This document shows positions 7,282-15,058 of a stretch of 64,000 bases of DNA, one piece after another (position 1 is the stretch's first letter; each line of letters starts with the position of its first letter). The stretch covers positions 158,306-222,305 of the forward strand of contig JAISWO010000017.1 of NCBI GenBank assembly GCA_031271045.1, in the 5' to 3' direction. Source of the DNA: Tannerellaceae bacterium. GTDB lineage: Bacteria > Bacteroidota > Bacteroidia > Bacteroidales > Tannerellaceae. The notes under the pieces were generated by a model. It was given only the letters and a program-made list of their open reading frames with translations, made no database searches and was not told the DNA's origin. The position numbers and the translations under genes were made by a program.

Positions 7282-7995
7282 TTACGGGCGGTTGATCTTT
7301 TCCATGGCCTCCACCATCGGCGTCAGGATACGGAAACGGATGCGGTTATGCTGCCTTATGTCCTTCTCAAGGCTACAAATGGCGGAGATGACGGCGTAAC
7401 AGAGGTTCAGGTTGTAGTCGCCCGAAAGGTGTTTCACCAAGATCCGTTTCAGGTCGGCCAGCAAAGCTTCGATGGGGTCGTCGGCCGGTTCTTCCGGGTG
7501 AATCAGTGGAGGCAGCGAGGCGGCGCCGGATAGTTTGTCCTGTAGCTTTTCACTCAGCGCGAGGCAGTAAGAAAACCACTGCCGGTCGTCACATTCAATA
7601 CGCGCCACCAGTTTTGCTTTGAAGGAAAAGAAGAATTTCCCTATCAGCTCAAGTATTGGATTGCCGGGGATGCTTGTCGAGATGAACGAAGTAAGATGTC
7701 TCTCGATATTGGGCAACTGGAAGCGCAGGTAATACTCGTTGGTCTTCACCAGGTAGTCAATGATCTGCGAGGTATGGAAGGTTTGCAGTTTCTTTTCCGG
7801 GAAATACTCTTCGTTCAGGAAGGTGTTGATGACGGTAAGCAGGAAGTCGGTATCCAGCTCGTATTTGTCGCATATTTCTGCGACCGATTGATCTCCCAGG
7901 CCCAGGCGTATGCCGAAGCGACTTATAATCGGGATGAGCGAGGGGTTTTCTTCCACCACCTCGCTCATCTGCATATCAGGGTATATCAAAGGCAT
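7282..7995 (-). CDS. RIC/ScdA-like protein with degenerate hemerythrin-like domain
   Basis: 237 residues. Residues 8-50 (MSEVVEENPSLIPIISRFGIRL and VAEICDKYELD) match the DUF542/ScdA-N pattern of iron-sulfur cluster repair proteins, but the family's Cys-Cys pair is absent (RLGLGD instead). The helices that follow resemble the hemerythrin-like part (IDYLVKTNEYYLRFQLPNIERHL and EKDIRQHNRIRFRILTPMVEAME). Some expected ligand positions are not His or Glu (for example Asn in KTNEYY), so a normal di-iron site is unlikely. Gaps are 5 bases from the epimerase gene and 10 from the LuxR gene. A sensor or partner role for the LuxR protein is inference. Confidence 0.65.
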   Translation of the reverse strand: MPLIYPDMQMSEVVEENPSLIPIISRFGIRLGLGDQSVAEICDKYELDTDFLLTVINTFLNEEYFPEKKLQTFHTSQIIDYLVKTNEYYLRFQLPNIERHLTSFISTSIPGNPILELIGKFFFSFKAKLVARIECDDRQWFSYCLALSEKLQDKLSGAASLPPLIHPEEPADDPIEALLADLKRILVKHLSGDYNLNLCYAVISAICSLEKDIRQHNRIRFRILTPMVEAMEKINRP

Positions 7996-8000
7996 CGTCG

Positions 8001-8927
8001 TCAGGCTTCATCCCATTGTTTGCGCAATAATTCGACGGCGGCGGGCACGACTGTGTTGCGGTCGCCCTGGCATCCACATTCGAAGCTCACGTATTTGTTG
8101 TATCCCAGCATTTTCAGGGCTTTGAAGCCGGCAATATAGTTGTCTGCTTCGCCGTCTTCACCCGGCATGCTGCGGCGTTTGCGGCTGGCCACGTGCACAT
8201 GCTGGAGATATTCCCCGGCCGAGAGGAAGGCGCCCATATCGCAGGTTTCTTCCGCCGTCATATGCCAGAAGTCTCCCATACAGCGAACGCCCGGGTTATT
8301 AATGTCGCGGCAGAGGGAAGCGGCATCGGCCACCTGACGCAAGTAGAAAGCTTCCCGGCGGTTCAAAGGCTCGAAGATAACGGTTGTCTGATGAGTAGCG
8401 GCAAAGTTGCCCATCTCTACAAACTGTTCGCAAAGGAAGTCGCGCGTTTCCCTCGTATGCGGGAGTACCGGCGTCTGACTGTTGAAAGCCGGCACGATAA
8501 TCACACCCACCGATTCCAAGGCTCCGGCGGCAGCGATGATTTCCTTCATCGTATCCATACATTGCTTGCGTACTGCTTCGTCTGCCGAGAGGATGAATCC
8601 GTCGAAGCCGGCGCAGATGGCGCTGACGCGGATATTACGTCCTGACAGGGCCTGCCGGATTTCATCTACGCGTCCGGCAAGTCCTTTACCGTTCGGCTCG
8701 AATCCGGTGACTCCGAGTTTCTCCATAAAGTCGAACTTCTCGTTCAGGCTTTCGCCCGGGGCGATTCCTTCCTGGAAAGAGAGGTTCAGTGCGGCGGCGG
8801 TATTTTTTGTTGCATCTCCCTGGGGAGTCTGTTTACCGGCGCAGGCTGTCAGCGCCGGAGCTCCCAGAGCCGCAGCAGCAGCGGCTCCGGAGAGCGTCGT
8901 TTTCAGAAAGTTTCTTCTGTCTAACAT
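8001..8927 (-). CDS. Sugar phosphate isomerase/epimerase-like TIM-barrel protein, Tat-type leader
   Basis: 308 residues from the ATG at 8927 (MLDRRNFLKTTLSGAAAAAALG), a twin-arginine-like leader that ends in a lipobox-like LTACAG. The longer ORF start adds 12 residues before the leader and overlaps the upstream gene. The barrel carries the family's metal-site strands: FEPLNRREAFYL, MGDFWHM, HVHVASR and VSFECG. Proteins of this family sit beside Gfo/Idh/MocA oxidoreductases in Bacteroidetes and act on keto-sugars or inositols. It begins 4 bases after the oxidoreductase stop, so the genes are co-transcribed. The exact substrate is unknown. Confidence 0.85.
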   Translation of the reverse strand: MLDRRNFLKTTLSGAAAAAALGAPALTACAGKQTPQGDATKNTAAALNLSFQEGIAPGESLNEKFDFMEKLGVTGFEPNGKGLAGRVDEIRQALSGRNIRVSAICAGFDGFILSADEAVRKQCMDTMKEIIAAAGALESVGVIIVPAFNSQTPVLPHTRETRDFLCEQFVEMGNFAATHQTTVIFEPLNRREAFYLRQVADAASLCRDINNPGVRCMGDFWHMTAEETCDMGAFLSAGEYLQHVHVASRKRRSMPGEDGEADNYIAGFKALKMLGYNKYVSFECGCQGDRNTVVPAAVELLRKQWDEA

Positions 8928-8931
8928 AATA

Positions 8932-10314
8932 TTATTTCGTATCAAGAGGTTTGCCGGGGACAAAGACGGTGAATCCTTTCATATCCATCTTTCCTAAGTT
9001 CAGATCGGCGGGAGTATAGTCCAGTGCCGAGGCGGTGAGGGTTTCCCACGTTGTCTTCGCTCCCGTATAGGCCGACTCGCGTCCCATGATAGCCGCCATA
9101 TTGGAGACAGCTGTTTCGGAAGCCTGGTCGATCGGTTTCGCGCTACGGATGTGGTTGATCCAGTTGACATGTTCCAGCGTATAGGGGTCTGTTTGTTTGA
9201 AGGCAGCCTTTTCGGCTTCTTCGTCGAACTTCCAGATTACTTGGCCGGTCAGGTCTTTTATTTCCATCGTTGCGCTGCTCCACGAGCCTTTGGTTCCTTG
9301 TATGAACTCGCTTACGTTGTTGGCACAGCCGTCTATCTGGCGGCACATACTGTGCATGTGGATGCCGTTTTCCATTTCAAAGTCGACGCTGAAATTGTCG
9401 TACTGGTCGCCTGTGACACGACGCTGCCGCGAACCGAACCCGACGGCGCTGACAGGTTTCAATCCGGTAAACCACGTAAACACATCCAGGTTGTGAACAT
9501 GCTGTTCGACGATATGATCTCCCGAAAGCCATTTCCAGTTCACCCAGTCGCGTATCATCCATTCGCAGTCGCTCCATTCCCGCTTGCGTTCTTTGAACCA
9601 GAGCATGCTTTGATTCCAGTAGACCGTTCCTCCGGTGATTTCGCCGATCAGTCCGTTCTGTATCTGTTTGTAGGATTCGACATAGCTGCGCTGGTGATGG
9701 CGCTGTGTGCCGGTAACGACGCAGAGGTTCTTGGCCGCAGCCTGCCGGGCGGTTGCTACGATGGTGCGATAGCCGGCCGGATCGACGCAGATTGGTTTTT
9801 CGAGGAAGGAATGTTTGCCTTTCTCGGTGGCGTACTGGAAATGAATGGGACGGAAATAAGGAGGCGTAGCGATGATCACTACATCCACGCCGCTGTCGAC
9901 GACCTGTTTGTAGGCGTCTAATCCTACGAAGCGACGCTCTTGGGGGATGTCGATGCCTTTGTCGGCTTTCAGATTGGTAGCCAGTTCGTCAACGCGGTCC
10001 TGGAAAGTATCGCCCAGGGCGGTGATCGTGATGCCGTTGGCGGCATTGAGGAAGTTGAACGCTGCGCCCGATCCCCGTCCTCCGCAACCGATTACGCCGG
10101 CTTTCAATTCCTGTCCGTCGGTGGCGAAATCTACCAGGTCGGGCACATAATAGGTACCGGGTTCTTTCAGGGCTTTGATAGCTCCGGCCTTGTCGTCGCC
10201 ACAACAGGATGTCAATACGGCTGCTGCGCCGCCTGTTCCTACAGCGCCTGCGGCGCCTGCCATTGCCGAACTTCTGAGGAAAGTACGGCGGGTCATTTTG
10301 TTTTCTCTTTTCAT
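8932..10314 (-). CDS. Exported Gfo/Idh/MocA family oxidoreductase
   Basis: 460 residues. The leader MKRENKMTRRTFLRSSAMAGAAG has the twin-arginine motif TRRTFLR and ends near a Cys-Cys (LTSCCGDD), so it may be a lipoprotein. The Rossmann motif is AGVIGCGGRGSG (about residues 72-83), the nucleotide-sugar strand is VVIIATPPYFRP, and the catalytic-lysine region is FLEKPICVDPAG. The C-terminal domain contains EQHVHNLDVFTWFTG, typical of glycoside-type members. It is preceded by the tetraheme protein gene (18-base gap) and followed by the epimerase. Related Tat-exported enzymes oxidise glycosides at C3; that role is inferred here. Confidence 0.92.
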   Translation of the reverse strand: MKRENKMTRRTFLRSSAMAGAAGAVGTGGAAAVLTSCCGDDKAGAIKALKEPGTYYVPDLVDFATDGQELKAGVIGCGGRGSGAAFNFLNAANGITITALGDTFQDRVDELATNLKADKGIDIPQERRFVGLDAYKQVVDSGVDVVIIATPPYFRPIHFQYATEKGKHSFLEKPICVDPAGYRTIVATARQAAAKNLCVVTGTQRHHQRSYVESYKQIQNGLIGEITGGTVYWNQSMLWFKERKREWSDCEWMIRDWVNWKWLSGDHIVEQHVHNLDVFTWFTGLKPVSAVGFGSRQRRVTGDQYDNFSVDFEMENGIHMHSMCRQIDGCANNVSEFIQGTKGSWSSATMEIKDLTGQVIWKFDEEAEKAAFKQTDPYTLEHVNWINHIRSAKPIDQASETAVSNMAAIMGRESAYTGAKTTWETLTASALDYTPADLNLGKMDMKGFTVFVPGKPLDTK

Positions 10315-10332
10315 GATATATTGATTGATTAA

Positions 10333-11913
10333 TTAATGATTATATTCACATACAACGCGGAAGCCAATTCCTTTGATGTCGGAGTACCACCAGATACTTT
10401 TCGGTTGTTGGGGATCGGTTTTCAGCCAGGCTTCGTGCCGGGTATAGTCGCGGGCGGCGGCGCGCAGGAGGGCGGCATCCGAGGCGTAATTACCTCCGCG
10501 CACGACCCATTCTTCGCCTGCGGTTGCCAGAGGATTCATTACGCTTTCTCCTCCTTTGGCGTAGGCCTGGGGATCGTATTTGTCGGCGCAATATTCCATC
10601 ACGTTGCCCAGCATGTTTTTCAATCCGAAGGGATTGGGCTTCACTGCGGAGGGTTCGTTGGTTTTATTCCGGCTATTTTTGGCATAGATTACGTAGGAGG
10701 CGATGCTGTCGGTTTGGGCATCGAAGAATTTGCGCCAGAATCCGCGGTCGGAGAACGTCGCCGGGTCTCCTCCGAAGAAGTAAGGCGTTTCGGTGCCTCC
10801 GCGCGCGGCGTATTCCCATTCGGCTTCGGTGGGGAGGCGGTATTTTTTTCCTGTCTTCCGGGAGAGCCACTGGCAGAATGTTTCGGCGGCATAATGCGTC
10901 ATGGTGATGGCCGGGCGGTCGCCGACACCCCATCCCTGGTCGGGGAATCCGAAGGGGGGCGTGGGGCCGGAGATAGCGTCGGCATCGGGATTGCTGTTGT
11001 TGGCATAGACGGTTGCCGGGGGCGTGCGTCCTTCGCTCATGGTGTTGGCATAGAAGGCCCAGTAGAGGTTCCACGTTGTTTCTACTTCGGCCATGAAGAA
11101 GGGGCTGAGGGTGACGGTGCGGACGGGCGACTCGTCGGGTTGGTGGAATGTTTCATCTGCGGGGCTGCCCATCCGGAAGGTTCCGCCGGGAAGGGCGATC
11201 ATGCGGAAGGAGTGGGGCGTGCCCGGTATCTGTTCGGTATAGTCGGCAAAGGCGGCGACTGTGGCCGGTTCTTTGAAGTAGAGGCTGGTGTCGACCGGCG
11301 CTGCGCCCGGGGCGTTTGCGTCTGAGATTCCTGGGATGCCGGTCATTTTCGCGTGCGCATAGCGGGGATTGTAATGTCCGGCATCTAAGTGGCAACTGAT
11401 GCACTGGAGGTCTAATTTCTTTTCGTTTTCTTCGTAATAAAGGTGGGCGGTGACGGCATCGGGGGTCATTCCTTCGGGGAAGAGGTTGGGATGACAGTCT
11501 TTGCAGGAAGCGTTGGGAATGTAGGTGGTGGCATGTTCGAGTTCGGAGAGGCGGTCCCAGTCGAAGTCGGCGCTGTCTTTGGCGATCCATCCCCAGAGGT
11601 CTTTCAGTCCTAACCGGGCTTTGGCGGTATAGTGCGCCCAGGTGTCGGTATGGGGGGGGAGGTGGCAGTCGACGCAATGGACTCTCGTTCCGCTCCGGTT
11701 ATTCACGTGTTTGGATAGCTTCCATGTGTTTTCGACATGCGGATGCACGTGGCAGGACATGCAGGAGGCGTCGGTTGAGAAGTAAACGGACGTTTGATAC
11801 AAGCCGATCATGCAGGCGACGCCTGCAATCAGTCCGGCGAGGAAAAGAAACTTATTTCTTTTCCCTGGTTTCTTCTCTCTGAATGAGTAGCGATTCGATT
11901 TGCTTCTTTTCAT
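10333..11913 (-). CDS. NapC/NirT-like tetraheme cytochrome fused to a SUMF1-type domain
   Basis: 526 residues. One membrane helix (about residues 22-42) anchors a periplasmic part with four CxxCH haem c motifs: CMSCH 51-55, CVDCH 80-84, CKDCH 137-141 and CISCH 171-175. Histidines lie between them, as in NapC/NrfH quinol-oxidising cytochromes. From about residue 239 to the end is a formylglycine-generating-enzyme/SUMF1 fold: LPGGTFRMGS, PTEAEWEYAARGG, NMLGNVMEYCAD, VVRGGNY and GFRVVCEY. The catalytic cysteines of true formylglycine-generating enzymes are not obvious. It is first in a cluster with an exported oxidoreductase, so a role in passing electrons between quinols and that enzyme is plausible but unproven. 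Confidence 0.88.
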   Translation of the reverse strand: MKRSKSNRYSFREKKPGKRNKFLFLAGLIAGVACMIGLYQTSVYFSTDASCMSCHVHPHVENTWKLSKHVNNRSGTRVHCVDCHLPPHTDTWAHYTAKARLGLKDLWGWIAKDSADFDWDRLSELEHATTYIPNASCKDCHPNLFPEGMTPDAVTAHLYYEENEKKLDLQCISCHLDAGHYNPRYAHAKMTGIPGISDANAPGAAPVDTSLYFKEPATVAAFADYTEQIPGTPHSFRMIALPGGTFRMGSPADETFHQPDESPVRTVTLSPFFMAEVETTWNLYWAFYANTMSEGRTPPATVYANNSNPDADAISGPTPPFGFPDQGWGVGDRPAITMTHYAAETFCQWLSRKTGKKYRLPTEAEWEYAARGGTETPYFFGGDPATFSDRGFWRKFFDAQTDSIASYVIYAKNSRNKTNEPSAVKPNPFGLKNMLGNVMEYCADKYDPQAYAKGGESVMNPLATAGEEWVVRGGNYASDAALLRAAARDYTRHEAWLKTDPQQPKSIWWYSDIKGIGFRVVCEYNH

Positions 11914-12132
11914 TCGTATTTAGGGTCGTTCTATTGTCGTGTTTGAAAGGCGGCATAAAAGTAGTATAATCTTAGATAAGAATAAAGAATCGCGCTGTTT
12001 TTTATGCTTGATATGAGAAAAAAAATCGACCGGCGGAGGATGCGGAAACCTTTTTTACGGCGGTATTGCATCGATAATTGGATTGTTAAATAAATGTGAT
12101 AACTTTGTTCACAAAATTTAATTCCAGATAAG
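11914..12132. other. Divergent intergenic region with a strong plus-strand promoter
   Basis: Between the cytochrome gene (-) and the BACON-SusD-like gene (+). The plus-strand promoter is annotated separately. For the minus strand only an imperfect -7 box TACTTTTA (11963-11956) is visible. No repeat or RNA gene seen. Confidence 0.5.
12077..12107 (+). promoter_or_regulatory. Promoter of the BACON-SusD-like gene
   Basis: ATTG (12077-12080), exactly 19 bases, then TAACTTTG (12100-12107). Predicted start about 12114, giving a leader under 20 bases to the ATG at 12133. Confidence 0.6.
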
Positions 12133-13377
12133 ATGAGAAACCTATCTTTTTTTAGCCTGCTGCTTTCGGCGGCAGCAGTATTTGCGGGTTGCGAAAAGGA
12201 AGAAACTGCGATCAAGGTGCAGGATAGCGAGTCGTTGACCCAGGACGTTTTTGCCGAGGAAACGCAAGGAAAAAGCGGCGTGACCTTTACTGCTGCAAGC
12301 GCATGGACGTCGAGCATCACGGAAGCTTCCACAACAAGGGCCGGCTCTCCTGCGTGGATTTTCATTCATCCCGACCACGGCGACGAGGCGGGAGATTATA
12401 CGATTTTCATTTCCCTTCAACCGAACCTTACGGGGGCGGACCGCGCGGCTGTCGTTCATATTGTCTGCGACGATACGGAGATTGCCGTCAATGTCACGCA
12501 AAAGGCAGAAAAGGCAGATGGTACCCTGCCTTCCGTCACGCCGGAGGAAATCATCCGTATGCCGGAGCAGTTGTACGGCCAGGTCCGCGCTGCGTGGCTG
12601 GAGATCGACAGGGAGTATTCTACTCAAGCGTCGCGGCAATCGCTTACTCCGGATAGCCCGTTCCTGTTGGATTTTTGGCGGAAGTCGTACGATTGTATCC
12701 GGTATTGCAACCTCTTGATTGATCAACTGGCCGACATCCGGTTGCCGGAAGCTGATAAAACAATGCTGAGGGGCAGCGCGATTGCATACCGGGCGACGGT
12801 GTATTTCTATCTGAACACTCTTTTTGGCGGAACGCCCCTCTTCACGTCTTACAGAGAGCTGGTAAACGACCTTCCCCGCGCAACGGTGGAGGAAATCAAC
12901 GTCTTTATCCGTTCTGCCCTGGAGGAAGCCATCGGGATGCTTCCGGCGCAGGCGGCTGACAGTCTCCGGCTGATGCTGTCGGTACATTCGTTGCAAGGTT
13001 CCGATTTTTACCATGCGCTATCTCTGTTGGAAGGAATACGGCAGGGCGGACTGGAGGATTTCGATCCGTTGTCTTTCGCCCAATGTTTGTTGCTGTCTGC
13101 CGAGGCGTACGTACAGGTGGGCAATATTGCGAAAGCCCTGGAATCCTTGAATGTGGTGAATGCACGCCACGGATGGGCCATCCTGTTGCAAGGGACGCCG
13201 GACGAGGTCAGCACTGCTATCCGTTACTTCTTTGGCCTGTGGAACGAAGGTTTGCAGTTCCTGAACGCCGTCCGCTGGGGCCAAACCGAAAGTTGGGCAA
13301 TCCATATGCGACTCTTGCCTATTCCGACGAAAGTGATCGAAGAGAATCCCTATATCGCTCAGAATCCCGGCTGGTAA
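12133..13377 (+). CDS. Lipoprotein with BACON domain and short SusD/RagB-like domain
   Basis: 414 residues. A lipoprotein signal (FSLLLSAAAVFAGCEKEE, Cys about 19) is followed by a BACON-like beta-sandwich (about residues 45-125). Its hallmarks are WIFIHPDHGDEAG, PNLTGADRAAVVHI and IAVNVTQK. From about 140 to the end is a SusD/RagB-like helical region: RYCNLLIDQLADI, LRGSAIAYRATVYFYLNTLFGGTPLF, and the family's typical end PIPTKVIEENPYIAQNPGW. The SusD part (about 275 residues) is much shorter than usual and no SusC gene is adjacent. It is probably surface-exposed; ligand unknown. It diverges from the cytochrome/oxidoreductase cluster, so a shared function is possible. Confidence 0.75.
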   Translation: MRNLSFFSLLLSAAAVFAGCEKEETAIKVQDSESLTQDVFAEETQGKSGVTFTAASAWTSSITEASTTRAGSPAWIFIHPDHGDEAGDYTIFISLQPNLTGADRAAVVHIVCDDTEIAVNVTQKAEKADGTLPSVTPEEIIRMPEQLYGQVRAAWLEIDREYSTQASRQSLTPDSPFLLDFWRKSYDCIRYCNLLIDQLADIRLPEADKTMLRGSAIAYRATVYFYLNTLFGGTPLFTSYRELVNDLPRATVEEINVFIRSALEEAIGMLPAQAADSLRLMLSVHSLQGSDFYHALSLLEGIRQGGLEDFDPLSFAQCLLLSAEAYVQVGNIAKALESLNVVNARHGWAILLQGTPDEVSTAIRYFFGLWNEGLQFLNAVRWGQTESWAIHMRLLPIPTKVIEENPYIAQNPGW

Positions 13378-13410
13378 TCCTCGCGCTGCTGCGCAGATTG
13401 GCTCTGAAAA

Positions 13411-13446
13411 AAAGGAGGGCGCCTCAACTTTTGGGCGCCCTCCTTT
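13411..13446. terminator. Bidirectional rho-independent terminator
   Basis: A perfect 13-bp stem, AAAGGAGGGCGCC (13411-13423) with GGCGCCCTCCTTT (13434-13446), has a 10-base loop, a T-rich tail on the plus strand and an A-run before it that gives Ts on the minus strand. It separates the convergent SusD-like and oxidoreductase genes. Confidence 0.85.
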
Positions 13447-13484
13447 CTTTTCTCCGGCCACGGTTCATTCGCTATGCCGGGAGC

Positions 13485-14651
13485 TTATTCGATCCATTTC
13501 TGCCATTTTTGTTTGTTGTTGTACCCGGCTTCAACCATTGTTTCGATGAATTGCATGCCTCGCACGCCGTCGCGAACGGTGGGGAAGTCGAGCGATTGCG
13601 GCGGCGGCGTTCCCTTGCCGTCGGTAGCCTGGAGGGCGAGGGCGAAGTTGCGGTATATATTGGCGAAGGCTTCGATGAATCCTTCGGGATGTCCGCCGGG
13701 CGTACGGGTGTGCTGTTTGGCTACGGAGCCGCCGAATCCGTTTGTCCCGGTGCGCAAGGTTTCGCGCGGGCGGTCGGGCCATTTCAGCAGGAGGCTGTTG
13801 GGCTCTTCCTGGTTCCATTCCAGTCCGCCTTTTTCACCGTAGACGCGGATCAGGAGTTTATTTTCTTCGCCTACGGCAATCTGGGAGCATGTCAGGACGC
13901 CGGCGACGCCTTTTTCGTAGCGCAGCAGGGCGGCGGCATCGTCGTCGATCGGTCGTCCGGGCGCGCAGGCGCGCAGGTCGGCACAGAGTTCGGTCACTTT
14001 CAATCCGCTGATGTATTCACTCAGATGCCAGGCGTGCGTGCCAATATCGCCGGTGCATCCCCCTTTGCCGGACCGTTTGGGGTCTGTCCGCCATCCGGCG
14101 TTATTGCCTCCGTCGAGTTCGATGCGCTCGGCGAGCCAGCCTTGTGTATACTCGACGTAGATGCGCCGGAGGTTGCCCAGTTCGCCGCGGGCGATGCGTT
14201 CACGGGCTTCTTTGACGGCCGGGTATCCGGTGTAGACGTGCGTCAGGGCCAGCAGGAGCCTGGTCTCATCAACTTTGCGTTGCAATTGCTTCGCTTCGTC
14301 GAGCGAGAAGGTCATCGGTTTGTCCAGAACGACGTGGAAGCCCCGTTCGAGGGCCATCATAGCCGGGGCGAAGTGCCATTTGTTGGGGGTAACGATCGCC
14401 ACGAAGTCCATCCTTTGGTCGTCGGGCAGGGACGCTTCGCGTTCGAACATTTCGTCCCAATTTCTGTAAATCCGGTTGTCGGGCAAGAAGTAAGAGCGTC
14501 CCGATTCCAGGGAGACGTCCGGGTCGGCGCTGAAACAACCGCAAACCAGTTCGATACGGTTATCCATCAATGCGGCGCATCTGTGCACGGCGCCGATAAA
14601 GCCATTGCTTCCACCGCCGACCATTCCCATTCTAAGTTTTCTGTTTCTCAT
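13485..14651 (-). CDS. Gfo/Idh/MocA family oxidoreductase, cytoplasmic
   Basis: 388 residues from the ATG at 14651 (MRNRKLRMGMVGGGSNG); the track start is two codons longer. There is no export leader. Rossmann motif GMVGGGSNGFIG, then VAIVTPNKWHFAPA and the catalytic-lysine region VVLDKPMTFSLDEA. The C-terminal domain shows GGCTGDIGTHAWHLSEYISG, with the conserved Asp and His of sugar dehydrogenases of this family. Length 388 is normal for the subgroup that carries an extended C-terminal domain. A near-consensus TACATTTA lies upstream. It stands alone between a terminator and array B. Substrate unknown. Confidence 0.9.
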   Translation of the reverse strand: MRNRKLRMGMVGGGSNGFIGAVHRCAALMDNRIELVCGCFSADPDVSLESGRSYFLPDNRIYRNWDEMFEREASLPDDQRMDFVAIVTPNKWHFAPAMMALERGFHVVLDKPMTFSLDEAKQLQRKVDETRLLLALTHVYTGYPAVKEARERIARGELGNLRRIYVEYTQGWLAERIELDGGNNAGWRTDPKRSGKGGCTGDIGTHAWHLSEYISGLKVTELCADLRACAPGRPIDDDAAALLRYEKGVAGVLTCSQIAVGEENKLLIRVYGEKGGLEWNQEEPNSLLLKWPDRPRETLRTGTNGFGGSVAKQHTRTPGGHPEGFIEAFANIYRNFALALQATDGKGTPPPQSLDFPTVRDGVRGMQFIETMVEAGYNNKQKWQKWIE

Positions 14652-14831
14652 GATCAATTAATTTTTAAGGTCATAAATGTACGACAAAAATTCCGCGCAA
14701 ACGGGCTCCGATTTGAAAAAAAAATCATCAGCGAAAAATCCATTGGTATCGAATAACATTCCGTCGTGCTAAGCATTCACATCATTTATTTTCGCAACGA
14801 TCCGGCGAGAGGGCCGATTCGCGATCAGTAC

Positions 14832-14967
14832 GCCGCGCCATTCCGGAGCTTTCGCAACTCTGCAAAACCTTCCCCGCGACGCGCCGGAGCTTTCGCAAGT
14901 CTGCAAGACCTTCAGCGCGTCGCGCCGGAGCTTTCGCAGATCTGCAAAAGCTTCACAATGTCGCGCC
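14832..14967. repeat. Array B: three tandem 41-bp units with a TTTnGCA-N4-TGCnAAA palindrome
   Basis: CCGGAG blocks start at 14843, 14884 and 14925, a period of exactly 41. The palindrome centres vary (GCA-ACTC-TGC, GCA-AGTC-TGC, GCA-GATC-TGC) while the arms TTTCGCA/TGCAAAA are nearly constant. Units are joined by a GCGCGTCGCGCC-like linker. Same design as arrays A and E but an unrelated sequence. Confidence 0.85.
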
Positions 14968-14994
14968 AACGAGAGCGTCGCTCATCCGCAGACT

Positions 14995-15016
14995 CCCCTC
15001 TCCTTGTGGAGAGGGG
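14995..15016. repeat. Perfect 9-bp hairpin CCCCTCTCC-TTGT-GGAGAGGGG
   Basis: Stem 14995-15003 with 15008-15016 and a four-base loop, downstream of the threonine aldolase gene on the minus strand. No T-run on either side. It may be a processing or stability hairpin or a small dispersed repeat. Confidence 0.5.
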
Positions 15017-15058
15017 CCGGGGAAAGATCAAAGGGGATGGAGAAAAGGAGGACGGCGT

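Larger units (their letters stand above)
14652..15058. other. Gene-free interval holding array B and a perfect hairpin
   Basis: Between two minus-strand genes. It contains array B (14832-14967) and the 9-bp hairpin at 14995-15016. No believable ORF: the 132-residue track ORF (14766-15164) overlaps the threonine aldolase gene and reads through the array. Confidence 0.6.

Noticed and set aside
13083-14756. 557-residue plus-strand ORF
   Set aside because: It is the antisense of the oxidoreductase gene at 13485-14651 and also crosses the 13411-13446 terminator; composition is that of a shadow frame.
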